A stretch of DNA of 64,000 nt, taken from Bacillus thuringiensis (lineage in GTDB: Bacteria > Bacillota > Bacilli > Bacillales > Bacillaceae_G). The position numbers and the translations under genes are program-made. Where the stretch lies: the NCBI RefSeq assembly GCF_001182785.1, contig NZ_CP012099.1, positions 2,664,501-2,728,500 of the forward strand. Reading direction: 5' to 3'. Shown here piece by piece: positions 9,762 through 17,857 of the stretch; the stretch's first letter is position 1; every line of letters begins with the position of its first letter. The notes beneath the pieces are model-generated. The model was not told the DNA's origin. It was given only the letters and a program-made list of their open reading frames with translations, and searched no databases.

Positions 9762-9791
9762 TTGACTTTATATATGAACTTCTTTTACAAT
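9762..9791 (+). promoter_or_regulatory. Sigma-A promoter of the TetR gene
   Basis: TTGACT and TACAAT are separated by 18 bases, 42 bases ahead of the TTG start. It is adjacent to the tandem repeat, consistent with autoregulation. Confidence 0.6.
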
Positions 9792-9833
9792 ACAGTTATA
9801 TTTTCAGACATTTCAGTATAAAGAGGTGATTCT

Positions 9834-10445
9834 TTGAAAAACTCTACTCTTTCATCAAGAAAACACCGCTCCTTAGAAACGAAGAAGAAACTATTACACG
9901 CTGGTTACACTATTTTTATAAATAACGGATTTCAAAAAACGACAATTACACAAATTATTAAACATGCAGAAACCGGTTACGGAACAGCATATGTATACTT
10001 CAAAAACAAAGATGATCTCCTAATTAGTTTAATGGAAGATGTTATGAATCGTTTTTATAATATCGCTGAGCGCTCTTTTTCTCCACAAACAAAAGAAGAA
10101 GCACGTATAATGATCCAAAATCAAGTTAGAGCATTCCTGCAATTAGCAGATGAAGAACAAGCTATTTTGCAAGTTGTAGAAGAAGCAATAGGATTATCAA
10201 GAGAAATACGTCAAAAATGGGATGAGATTCGGGAACGTTTTATAAAAAGCATTAAACAGGATATTACATACTCTCAAGAAAGTGGATTAGCACAACCTAA
10301 TTTAAATAAAGAGATTGTAGCACGCGGTTGGTTCGCGATGAATGAATCGTTTCTTTGGACTATTATGCAAAATGATAAAAAGATTAACTTAGAGGAAATT
10401 GTGTATACGTTAACGGAGATGTATACGACCGGGTTATATAAATAA
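9834..10445 (+). CDS. TetR/AcrR family transcriptional regulator
   Basis: 203 residues. The N-terminal HTH (KKKLLHAGYTIFINNGFQKTTITQII...TGYGTAYVYFKNKDDLL, residues ~16-62) is a standard TetR DNA-binding domain, followed by an all-helical ligand domain. The start is TTG, six to seven bases after AGAGGTGAT. It is divergent from kynU across a shared control region of about 160 bases with tandem repeats, so it is a candidate repressor of tryptophan catabolism, possibly sensing a pathway metabolite (inference). The stop codon lies inside the terminator stem. Confidence 0.85.
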   Translation: MKNSTLSSRKHRSLETKKKLLHAGYTIFINNGFQKTTITQIIKHAETGYGTAYVYFKNKDDLLISLMEDVMNRFYNIAERSFSPQTKEEARIMIQNQVRAFLQLADEEQAILQVVEEAIGLSREIRQKWDEIRERFIKSIKQDITYSQESGLAQPNLNKEIVARGWFAMNESFLWTIMQNDKKINLEEIVYTLTEMYTTGLYK

Positions 10446-10474
10446 CACACCTTCAATAAGTAAGGTGTGTTATT
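10441..10474. terminator. Bidirectional terminator
   Basis: Perfect 13-bp arms AATAACACACCTT / AAGGTGTGTTATT lie between convergent TetR and Nudix genes. The TetR TAA stop (10443-10445) is inside the left arm. Confidence 0.8.
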
Positions 10475-10480
10475 TTACAT

Positions 10481-10918
10481 CTATAAAAATATATTATCTG
10501 GGTATGGTAGTGCTAAAGTAGGCTTTTCAGAAAATGAGAAATATTGTAGTTTTAAAGATTCACCATCTATCGATTTCAGTTTTCCACTAGTAATTTCACA
10601 TTCAAACACAACAACAATATATTCTACTTGATCGCCATTCGGATATATATGACGGAACCTTTCCCCTCCAAATACCCCTTTTTGTTTTTTTACTTGCACT
10701 TTCAAACCCGTTTCTTCCCACACTTCACGAACTACCGCTTCTTCTGGAGTTTCACCAAGTTCAATTGCTCCAGCTGGCAAACTCCAGTATTCCCCGCCAG
10801 GATATTGAAACAAAATATCTCCCTGCCCATTTTTTATAACAGCAGCTACACTTGGCATGAATATTAGTTCATGTCCTAATTGCTCACGGATTTTTTTATA
10901 ATATAGCGACATTGACAT
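10481..10918 (-). CDS. Nudix hydrolase
   Basis: About 145 residues. A full Nudix box is present: GAIELGETPEEAVVREVWEETGL (G-x5-E-x7-R-E-x-x-E-E-x-G-L). The protein begins MSMSLYYKKIREQLGHELIFMPSVAAV, common in Bacillus Nudix proteins that act on nucleotide derivatives. The ATG at 10918 has AGGAGAG upstream; a longer frame back to 11017 would overlap the divergent NAT start region. The substrate cannot be told from sequence. Confidence 0.85.
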   Translation of the reverse strand: MSMSLYYKKIREQLGHELIFMPSVAAVIKNGQGDILFQYPGGEYWSLPAGAIELGETPEEAVVREVWEETGLKVQVKKQKGVFGGERFRHIYPNGDQVEYIVVVFECEITSGKLKSIDGESLKLQYFSFSEKPTLALPYPDNIFL

Positions 10919-11010
10919 ACAATTCTCTCCTAACCTATTAATAACTGTATTTTCTGATATTAATTGTATAATATTCTTAATACAAACTACTATATAGAAA
11001 GGATAAGAAC

Positions 11011-11814
11011 ATGTCACAAGAAAAACTTGTAAACAAGTTTCTATCGTTTTTAGGTGCTACAAAACAACCTACTAGCTTAAAGTTTTTAAATGAGCTTATT
11101 AAAGCTCATCAAGAAAAGGTAAAGTGGGAAACGCTTACTAAAATAATTGACTGGGAAAAAGGTAATGAAACAGAGGATTATTTTCCTTACATTGAGACAT
11201 ACATAAACCGTATTACAACAAAAGGTCTCGGGGGTACTTGTTGGACGCACTCAATTGGATTCCATTGGTTATTATCAAATCTTGGTTTTAATGTTCATTA
11301 TATGTATATGGATCCCGGACATTTATGCTTACGGGTTAACTTAGACCAACCTTATTATGTTGATGTTGGTTATTGTGCACCCTTATTCCAAGCTTACCCA
11401 CTTTATGAATCATTTCAAGTAAGTACTGTAAGAGAAACTTTCACTTATCAAGTATCAAATAAGGAAATTCATATTACTAGAGATCCTGGTCCAACAAAAT
11501 CCTTAATTACAGAACCGATACAATTAACAAGTATGAAAAAACAAATTATAAAATCTAATGATTGGCGTACATCTCCTGTATTAAAAAAGATTCAGATTTT
11601 CGGTTATGTTGACAGTGTCCCAACTTCTATTAATGGGAATGTATTAAAGCAATATTTCGCAGATGAGAAAATGGAACATATCCTTAGCACTCCTGAACTT
11701 ACTTATTGGATAACAAAAAAGTTTTGTATTGATAAAGAAATATATGAAAGAGCTATTAAGATTTTCAATGAAAAATCTTCAAACAGTAAAAGCGTTACTC
11801 ATGAGATTGAGTAA
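11011..11814 (+). CDS. Arylamine N-acetyltransferase
   Basis: 267 residues. The Cys-His-Asp triad of NATs is visible: the Cys in GLGGTCWTHS, the His in DPGHLCLRV, and the Asp in YYVDVGYCAPLF. The enzyme moves acetyl from acetyl-CoA to arylamines or hydrazines. Two or three NAT paralogues are usual in the B. cereus group. The ATG has AAAGGA upstream. The coding end runs into the terminator: the TAA stop is in its right arm. Confidence 0.9.
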   Translation: MSQEKLVNKFLSFLGATKQPTSLKFLNELIKAHQEKVKWETLTKIIDWEKGNETEDYFPYIETYINRITTKGLGGTCWTHSIGFHWLLSNLGFNVHYMYMDPGHLCLRVNLDQPYYVDVGYCAPLFQAYPLYESFQVSTVRETFTYQVSNKEIHITRDPGPTKSLITEPIQLTSMKKQIIKSNDWRTSPVLKKIQIFGYVDSVPTSINGNVLKQYFADEKMEHILSTPELTYWITKKFCIDKEIYERAIKIFNEKSSNSKSVTHEIE

Positions 11815-11822
11815 CGCTTTTA
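11787..11822 (+). terminator. Intrinsic terminator overlapping the NAT stop codon
   Basis: Perfect 14-bp arms TAAAAGCGTTACTC / GAGTAACGCTTTTA. The stop codon TAA (11812-11814) is part of the stem. Confidence 0.8.
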
Positions 11823-11841
11823 CCTTAATATATTTTTAATA

Positions 11842-12300
11842 TCAATCTTCTTTATGATAAGCAGCTTCTACACATTCTGCTAGACGTTCCATTTGTTCCA
11901 TAGTTAAACCTCGTGAAATCCAGCCTGTTAACTTATACATCATTTTATAATAAAAATTACTAGGTTCATATTCTGAAATTAATGTTAGTGCTGTACCTTC
12001 CTCATCTTCTTCTAACATATAAGTCATTGCTGAATATCCTTGCTTCATTTCACTACCAAGTGAAATAATATGCGGTGCATCGTATTCAAGGATTTCTACT
12101 TCAGCCTCGAATATTTTCTTACCGACTTTTTGAACAGTAATATATTTATCTCCTACACGTGGATTCTCTTTATCCATATTTGAAGGATAGCGATTTTCTA
12201 TTATAAACGTATTCCATTCTTTTATTTTTTCATCTTCTATTATGTAGTCACATACAATATCCAATGGTGCTTTTATTACTATTTCAATTGCAAAACTCAT
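11842..12300 (-). CDS. SRPBCC / START-like domain protein
   Basis: About 152 residues with the polyketide-cyclase/SRPBCC pattern: MSFAIEIVIKAPLDIVCDYI then IKEWNTFI, a strand-rich core, and a C-terminal amphipathic helix (LTMEQMERLAECVEAAYH). Such proteins hold hydrophobic ligands in a deep cavity. The ATG at 12300 is preceded by GAGAGGGG. The ligand is unknown. Confidence 0.8.
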   Translation of the reverse strand: MSFAIEIVIKAPLDIVCDYIIEDEKIKEWNTFIIENRYPSNMDKENPRVGDKYITVQKVGKKIFEAEVEILEYDAPHIISLGSEMKQGYSAMTYMLEEDEEGTALTLISEYEPSNFYYKMMYKLTGWISRGLTMEQMERLAECVEAAYHKED

Positions 12301-12449
12301 TATACTGCCCCTCTCAAATACCCTATCCATTTCTATTTTAACTAAATTATTATGCCATATTTTATATAGTGAAATACAAGTAGAATTTTAACTTTTTATT
12401 GTGAGGGGGATTCAATAAATAATCATTTTTTATTAATTTAAAAACTTAT

Positions 12450-12689
12450 TCATACAAAATATTTTATTAAAGATACAACAATTAAAAACAAAGCCACGAG
12501 TAGTAAAGCAATCCCTATACTTCTATTTTCTTTTTCGTTATTTTTTAAATTTTGCACACCTAAGCTAACTAACATAAACCCTAAAAGCGTTTGTAAAATT
12601 AGTACACTCTGTTTTGAATCATCATTCCAGCTATAAATAGAATACCCCATTACAATTATTGCAAGTAAAATCGTTAAGATCCTATTCAT
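12450..12689 (-). CDS. Small membrane protein, DUF3953-like
   Basis: 79 residues with two or three membrane helices (ILTILLAIIVMGYSIYSW, SVLILQTLLGFMLVSLGVQNL, IALLLVALFLIVVSLIKYF). The layout resembles the DUF3953/YczI family of small Bacillus membrane proteins. The ATG at 12689 follows AGGAGG by eight bases; the upstream in-frame ATG at 12749 lies within a terminator stem. The function is unknown. Confidence 0.65.
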   Translation of the reverse strand: MNRILTILLAIIVMGYSIYSWNDDSKQSVLILQTLLGFMLVSLGVQNLKNNEKENRSIGIALLLVALFLIVVSLIKYFV

Positions 12690-12716
12690 ACAAAAATCCC
12701 TCCTATTTAAAAAGAA

Positions 12717-12738
12717 GCCGCTAATTTTCCTTAGCGGC
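12717..12738 (-). terminator. Intrinsic terminator after DUF3977 gene
   Basis: Arms GCCGCTAA / TTAGCGGC with a minus-strand TTCTTTTT tail. Confidence 0.7.
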
Positions 12739-12824
12739 TGTATTAACATTCTATATTTGCAAAATTACTTTTTATGAACTTGATATAAGTCCAAAGAATT
12801 TCCTAGCCAATATAACTACGCATG

Positions 12825-13082
12825 TTAGCCCACTTCTTCTTTATCCAGTCTACTTACAATTCCAACTATAAATTTATATTCAATCCTCCTCTTCTTAACC
12901 TTTTTAAACCTTTCTTTCGTATCAAAAATTAAACACGTTTTCCGAAACCACACTCGTACATATAAAGACTCAAAATAAATAGGTTTTATAATTCCTCGTT
13001 CTTCAAATTCAGTTCCATCTTTATTTTCAGTTTCCGTTCGAACAAACCACTTATTCCCGATTCCAATTTCAATGTACTTCAC
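12825..13082 (-). CDS. DUF3977 family protein
   Basis: 85 residues, start GTG at 13082 behind GGGGG. The opening KYIEIGIGNKWFVRTETENKDGTEFEERGI and the following strand-rich stretch match the DUF3977 family, known only from Bacillus and relatives. It has no signal or membrane segment. The function is unknown. Confidence 0.7.
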   Translation of the reverse strand: MKYIEIGIGNKWFVRTETENKDGTEFEERGIIKPIYFESLYVRVWFRKTCLIFDTKERFKKVKKRRIEYKFIVGIVSRLDKEEVG

Positions 13083-13173
13083 ACACTAACCCCCATTAGG
13101 AAATTTCCCTTCTAACAATTCTATTATTTCCCCGGTAAGCGCACATTCCGACAGAACATGAGCCCACAAAGAA

Positions 13174-13198
13174 AAAGTAGATTACAGAAATCTACTTT
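13174..13198 (-). terminator. Terminator overlapping the acoR stop codon
   Basis: 10-bp arms AAAGTAGATT / AATCTACTTT with a minus-strand TTTTTC tail. The acoR TAA stop (13197-13199) overlaps the stem. Confidence 0.65.
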
Positions 13199-15047
13199 AT
13201 AACTTATATTTTTGCATTCGTTTATAAAATGTACTACGGGGTACATCTAATAGTTTTGCAGCTAATGAAACATTTCCGTTTGTCTTTTGTAATGCTTCAA
13301 TCATGCTATCACGCTGTATTTTTTCGCGAAAATTCAATGTATGTTCGGTTTTATTTTCAACTTGTAACTCAAGTTGTTGTTGATTTCCCATCATTGTTTG
13401 TATCAAAAGAGCGACTTGTTTTTCGCATATTTCCCGTCCTTGCGACAAAATGTAAATACGTTCTAATGCATTTACTAGTTCTCGAATATTTCCGGGCCAT
13501 GTATGTTGTATAAATTGATTGCAAATACTCTTCGGAAATACAACATTCCAATTCTTCCGTTCGCAAAAGTGTTGTATAAAATATGGGATATCCTCTTTTC
13601 TTTCTATTAACGATGGAACATATAACGGATAAACGTGCAAACGATAATATAAATCTTGACGGAATTTCCCTTCTTCTACTAACCGTAGTAAATCTTTATG
13701 TGTGGCAGTAATAATACGAATATTTACTGGTACCTCTTTTGAACTTCCTATTGGAGTTATTGTACGTTCTTGTAAAACACGCAATAATGCTACTTGCATC
13801 TCTGGTGGTACTTCACCAATTTCATCTAAAAATAATGTTCCTCCATTCGCTTGTTCAAATTTCCCTTTATATCCTTGACGTCGCGCACCTGTAAATGCCC
13901 CTTCAGCATAACCGAACAATTCACTTTCCATTAATTCTTTAGGCAAAGAACCGCAGTTAACAGCTATAAAGGGCCCGTCTTTTCTTGGACTATTTTCATG
14001 AATCGCTCTCGCGACATATTCCTTTCCCACTCCTGTCTCACCACATACATACACACTAGCCTCAGTCGGTGAAACAAGCTTAATTTCTTCTAGTGTGTGT
14101 TGAAATGCTTTGCTTGTCCCAGTAACTCCTGGAAAAGTAATTCCTTTTATAAATGTGAGAGCAGAATATGTATTCATTTGTTTGTTTTCCTTTAAATACA
14201 TACATTTCCCAATCATTCTTTCATTACTATATACTGGTATCTCTAATTTAGTTTCTAATCCATGGTGCATTAACTCTTCAAGTTTCATTCTTGACCAATT
14301 ATTTATTCGTTCACGAACGCTCTTACTCGCAGAAACGATAACATCACGATGATTACAAATAACTACTTGTTCATCACTATCAATGACATCTAAAAAACGA
14401 TGAATTAAGTGTAATTCATTTTGATGAACTCTTATGCTACATTCACGTTCTATCGCATGTGCAATTGAAGTTACCATACCGAGCATATATGGATGCGAAA
14501 ATTCAATTGGACAGGAGAAATCTAGAACACCAATTAATTTCCCGTCATCATTATGAATGGGAGCAGCCGCACAACTCCAGCTATGAGATGCCACGGAGTA
14601 ATGTTCAGTACCACTTATCATAATAGCTTCTTCAATTTCTAGCGCTGTTCCTATTGCGTTTGTCCCCACAGCTGCTTCCGTCCATTTTACACCTTCAATA
14701 AAATTAATATGTTTCGCTCGCTTTAACGTTTGTTTATTTCCACTTAACGATAGAACATAACCATCTGGATCGATTAATAATGCCATCATTTGTAGTTCAT
14801 CAATGGTTTTTCTCATATTTTGTATTTGAGGGATTGCGATATTTAGGAAGATTTCACTCTTTTTCTTTTGATCTTGAAAAATATTAGAAGACAAAATTTT
14901 CTGGTCTTTATTCATGTGAGGATTCACATTTGCTTGTTTACATCGATGCCATGACTCTGAAATTCTTTCGTTTATACGGTTCGAATCAAGGACTCCTTCA
15001 TTAATAAACTTTTTCCATGTATGTAAGTAAAACGGTGAAGCTAACAT
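13197..15047 (-). CDS. acoR: Sigma-54-dependent activator AcoR
   Basis: 616 residues. An N-terminal GAF-type sensor (to ~290) is followed by the AAA+ domain with Walker A GETGVGKEYVA, the sigma-54 contact loop GAFTGA, and Walker B GGTLFLDEIGE. The C-terminal Fis-type HTH is NVSLAAKLLDVPRSTFYKRM. This is the layout of acetoin operon activators, and the nearby acoABCL operon has a sigma-54 promoter, so AcoR is the natural assignment. Unlike B. subtilis, where acoR directly follows acoL, about 5.5 kb of other genes lie between. A cre site overlaps its promoter. Confidence 0.9.
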   Translation of the reverse strand: MLASPFYLHTWKKFINEGVLDSNRINERISESWHRCKQANVNPHMNKDQKILSSNIFQDQKKKSEIFLNIAIPQIQNMRKTIDELQMMALLIDPDGYVLSLSGNKQTLKRAKHINFIEGVKWTEAAVGTNAIGTALEIEEAIMISGTEHYSVASHSWSCAAAPIHNDDGKLIGVLDFSCPIEFSHPYMLGMVTSIAHAIERECSIRVHQNELHLIHRFLDVIDSDEQVVICNHRDVIVSASKSVRERINNWSRMKLEELMHHGLETKLEIPVYSNERMIGKCMYLKENKQMNTYSALTFIKGITFPGVTGTSKAFQHTLEEIKLVSPTEASVYVCGETGVGKEYVARAIHENSPRKDGPFIAVNCGSLPKELMESELFGYAEGAFTGARRQGYKGKFEQANGGTLFLDEIGEVPPEMQVALLRVLQERTITPIGSSKEVPVNIRIITATHKDLLRLVEEGKFRQDLYYRLHVYPLYVPSLIERKEDIPYFIQHFCERKNWNVVFPKSICNQFIQHTWPGNIRELVNALERIYILSQGREICEKQVALLIQTMMGNQQQLELQVENKTEHTLNFREKIQRDSMIEALQKTNGNVSLAAKLLDVPRSTFYKRMQKYKL

Positions 15048-15096
15048 TGTATCATCTCCCTTTTAATTGTTTTGGAGATTTATAAAACATACTTTT

Positions 15097-15125
15097 ATTA
15101 TAAAACTGAATAAAAGCGTTTTCAA
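15097..15125 (-). promoter_or_regulatory. Sigma-A promoter of acoR
   Basis: On the minus strand, TTGAAA and a perfect TATAAT are separated by 17 bases, 49 bases upstream of the acoR ATG. Confidence 0.75.
15111..15124. promoter_or_regulatory. cre (CcpA) site over the acoR promoter
   Basis: TAAAAGCGTTTTCA matches 13 of 14 positions of the consensus TGAAARCGYTTTCA. It covers most of the -35 box and the spacer, so CcpA binding would block acoR transcription when a preferred sugar is present. Repression of acoR by CcpA is established in B. subtilis. Confidence 0.75.
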
Positions 15126-15169
15126 CACAACTAGCAAGACGACACAAATATGTTAATAATTTGAATATC

Positions 15170-15337
15170 CTAATGCGCTTTTTTATTCTTTTTTAGTAGC
15201 ACTATATTTTGTATAATGGACGCAAAGAAAATAAAGAACCAAAACCACTTTTGTGGATTACCGTTTATAAAGAAAACAATCACGGCTATTGCAAATAAAA
15301 TAGTGGATGCTAAACTAAAATATAATTTTGTTTTCAT
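15170..15337 (-). CDS. Small two-helix membrane protein
   Basis: 55 residues from ATG at 15337 to TAG at 15170, starting MKTKLYFSLASTILFAIAVIVFF, then NGNPQKWFWFFIFFASIIQNIVLLKKNKKAH. Two hydrophobic helices flank a short loop, and the C-terminus is Lys-rich (inside). A GAGGG site lies about nine bases before the ATG. I do not recognise a family. The gene sits downstream of the NIPSNAP gene and may end that operon. Confidence 0.6.
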   Translation of the reverse strand: MKTKLYFSLASTILFAIAVIVFFINGNPQKWFWFFIFFASIIQNIVLLKKNKKAH

Positions 15338-15360
15338 TCCTATTATCCCTCACCCCTCTA

Positions 15361-15699
15361 TTACTTTACAGTACATACTAACTCTTCATTTTTCATCTCT
15401 ACTATGTACTCCTGTAAAACATATTCTTTCCCGCCATGGTTTTCATACCATTCATGTATTCTTCTAATATGCCTCTCGTCACTTCTAATTTTCGATTCTA
15501 TTTCTTTATACTGTTCATAACTATCATATTCCCATATGGCAAATACTTCAGACGTACCATTCTTATTATCTTTCATCCAGCGTCCTATTAGCTTAGAACC
15601 ATGCTTTAATTGATTAGGTAAGTTCGTGTTATTGAAATGATCATTAAATACTTCTATGAATTCATTTTTCACTACATAGTACTTCCTTCTGTAAAACAT
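15361..15699 (-). CDS. NIPSNAP family protein
   Basis: 112 residues forming one ferredoxin-like dimeric alpha-beta barrel unit. The start MFYRRKYYVVKNEFIEVFNDHF and the central IGRWMKDNKNGTSEVFAIWEYDSYEQY are the NIPSNAP pattern. The start (AGAGGTGAAGAAGT then ATG) overlaps the end of the upstream GNAT gene by 28 bases, indicating translational coupling. The function is unknown. Confidence 0.85.
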   Translation of the reverse strand: MFYRRKYYVVKNEFIEVFNDHFNNTNLPNQLKHGSKLIGRWMKDNKNGTSEVFAIWEYDSYEQYKEIESKIRSDERHIRRIHEWYENHGGKEYVLQEYIVEMKNEELVCTVK

Positions 15700-16268
15700 A
15701 CTTCTTCACCTCTTTTATGAAAAGTATCAGTAAACCTTCCCATCACTACCGTATTATAATACTTTCCGTCCGATAGTCTTTTGTCATTTTTCAAAACGCC
15801 TTCTACTTCAAAACCTAATTTTTTATAAAGATGAATAGCTTTCTCGTTTGTCTCTAATACTTGTAAAGATATTTTATTTACTGCATTTTCGTCAGCCCAT
15901 TTAATAGATTGTTGTAATAGGCTATTACCCATTTTATATCCCCAAAACTCTTTTAAAATGCAAACGCCAAACTCCACTTTATGAGATAATCTCTTAAAAT
16001 TTGATCCTTCACACCTTGAAAATCCAACGATTCGATTGTGCACTTCTGCAACTAAAAAGAGATTCTTCGTCTCTTCACTATCTGTTTTTATTATTTTTTG
16101 AAATCCTAGATTATCTATAAATCCCTCTCCAGCATCTCTATCCATATTTTCAGTTTCTCCATCAATCTGAACTCTAATTTTCGATAACTGGTCAGCATCT
16201 TTCTCAGCTGCAGAACGAATTGTATAAGTTAATCCATTTATATGAAACTCTTGCTCTTTTACAATCAT
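15672..16268 (-). CDS. GNAT family N-acetyltransferase
   Basis: 198 residues. The acetyl-CoA motif is KEFWGYKMGNSLLQQSIKWADE, then LQVLETNEKAIHLYKKLGFEVEG, typical of RimJ/RimL-like GNATs. The ATG overlaps the stop of the upstream DeoR-type gene (ATGA), so the two are coupled. This suggests the regulator controls the acetyltransferase and NIPSNAP genes. The substrate is unknown. Confidence 0.85.
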   Translation of the reverse strand: MIVKEQEFHINGLTYTIRSAAEKDADQLSKIRVQIDGETENMDRDAGEGFIDNLGFQKIIKTDSEETKNLFLVAEVHNRIVGFSRCEGSNFKRLSHKVEFGVCILKEFWGYKMGNSLLQQSIKWADENAVNKISLQVLETNEKAIHLYKKLGFEVEGVLKNDKRLSDGKYYNTVVMGRFTDTFHKRGEEVCFTEGSTM

Positions 16269-17050
16269 GTCAAACTCCTTTCAAATGAATATAATGGCGC
16301 TATTACAACTTGTTTACCTTGTTTCTCAAATTCCTGAACAGTTTCTTTACTAGCCTCTTCGTCAGTTATAATAAGGTCAATTTCTTTTAGAGACTCTCCT
16401 CTTATAAAACAATCTATTCCAAGTTTATTATGCGGGGCTAAACAAATATTTTTTCTAGCAATTTCACTTACTCTTTTACTAAAATAAGCAACTTCAGGTG
16501 TTGCAGTACTAATACCTTGTAATGAAATGCCTCCACCTGTAGAGAAATAAAGATCAATAGAAAATCTACTTATCAATTCAGAAGCAAGTGTATCAGTAAT
16601 ATTCCCTGAAGGTTTTACTTTTCCGCCAATTAAATACGTATCAATATTCTTATATTCTCGTAGATAACCAACTATTTCTATAGAATTCGTAATAACCGTA
16701 AATGATACTTCCGGTAAATATTTCAGCATCGCATTATGAACGGAAGCCCCACCAATAAAAATCGAATCACCTTCTTGTATATAAGATGCTGCAACTCTTG
16801 CGATTGTGTCCTCATATATTGAACTATCACTATAACGCTTAGCTGGTTCCACAGCTAAGTTTCTCACTCGCGTAAGTTCAATTGCACCTCCGTGCGTTCT
16901 TTTTAATAAACCATCCTTTTCCATAATAGACAAATCTCTTCTTATAGAATCAATAGACATATCAAATCTTTCCGCAAGATCCTTTGCTATTACCCTTCCA
17001 TCTGTATTAAGTAGTTCTAAAATTTTCTCTCGACGTTCTTCAGTAAACAT
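16265..17050 (-). CDS. DeoR/GlpR-family transcriptional regulator
   Basis: 261 residues. The N-terminal DeoR HTH is visible (RREKILELLNTDGRVIAKDLAERFDMSIDSIRRDL, residues 5-40). The C-terminal sensor domain has the FIGGASVHNAMLKYLP, TYLIGGKVKPSGNITDT and STGGGISLQGISTATPEVAYFSKR segments seen in sugar-phosphate-binding members. The acetyltransferase and NIPSNAP genes overlap downstream instead of sugar genes, which is uncommon for this family. It is probably an autoregulated operon. Confidence 0.9.
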   Translation of the reverse strand: MFTEERREKILELLNTDGRVIAKDLAERFDMSIDSIRRDLSIMEKDGLLKRTHGGAIELTRVRNLAVEPAKRYSDSSIYEDTIARVAASYIQEGDSIFIGGASVHNAMLKYLPEVSFTVITNSIEIVGYLREYKNIDTYLIGGKVKPSGNITDTLASELISRFSIDLYFSTGGGISLQGISTATPEVAYFSKRVSEIARKNICLAPHNKLGIDCFIRGESLKEIDLIITDEEASKETVQEFEKQGKQVVIAPLYSFERSLT

Positions 17051-17300
17051 GTTATCACCACCGTTATTGAAGGTTCAGAAACTTAAACTTTATTTTAATT
17101 ATATGCATGCCTCTTCCGTTTTACAATATTTTCAATTCTTATTTATTCCGTTTTATACAGTCTTCTCCCTCTTTCTATCCTGTTAACTTGACAACCAAAT
17201 AAATGTATATCTGTATATTACGCAAAAATACTTCCATTTACCTTCCTATTGATGTAAAATTATTCCTATGTTTTACTTTTTAATACAGAAAGGGATTACT

Positions 17301-17798
17301 ATGAACTCTTTAATTAAAGTAACTTGTACAGCATTATTATTTACAGGAATATTAACAGGATGTAATAGCAATACTTCACAAAAACAAGAAAAGAGCGCTC
17401 TCAATAAGAATGCAATGCACTATGGAGAAATAGTTAAAAACGAATACTATAGAGCGACAGTTGAGAATGCAAAGTTTGAAAAAATAGACAAAGAGCGGCG
17501 CCTTACTACTCGTGTTATGATTAATAATGTTCGAGACGATGGACAAACTATTGATCTTTCGGAAATAAAATATTTCATACAAGATGAAAAAACTGGTGAG
17601 AAATATGAAGGTGAAGCTCATCCGATAGATGACGAGCACTATAAAAATGTTCCACACGAATTCTCTTTAACTACTGACATTGTGTTTGAACTGAAAACTT
17701 CACCAAAAGATTTAAATAATATGTATTTATACATAGATAGCAAAGCTGCGCCGTTAACAAATACATATTGGAAGCTTGATAATTTAGTATCTAAATAG
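17301..17798 (+). CDS. Putative lipoprotein, unknown function
   Basis: 165 residues. The signal ends LTGC with Cys21 as the lipid site. The mature part is strand-rich, with long hydrophilic strands (YYRATVENAKFEKIDKERRLTTRVMINNV) resembling the DUF4352/DUF5067 immunoglobulin-like domains of Gram-positive lipoproteins. ATG at 17301 follows AAAGGG. It is transcribed alone with its own terminator. Confidence 0.65.
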   Translation: MNSLIKVTCTALLFTGILTGCNSNTSQKQEKSALNKNAMHYGEIVKNEYYRATVENAKFEKIDKERRLTTRVMINNVRDDGQTIDLSEIKYFIQDEKTGEKYEGEAHPIDDEHYKNVPHEFSLTTDIVFELKTSPKDLNNMYLYIDSKAAPLTNTYWKLDNLVSK

Positions 17799-17802
17799 AA
17801 AG

Positions 17803-17830
17803 ACCAGTCTTAAATGACTGGCCTTTTTAT
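17803..17830 (+). terminator. Intrinsic terminator
   Basis: CCAGTC / GACTGG stem followed by CCTTTTTA, after the lipoprotein gene. Confidence 0.65.
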
Positions 17831-17857
17831 ATTCATACATTTACCTTTCATTAGCAC

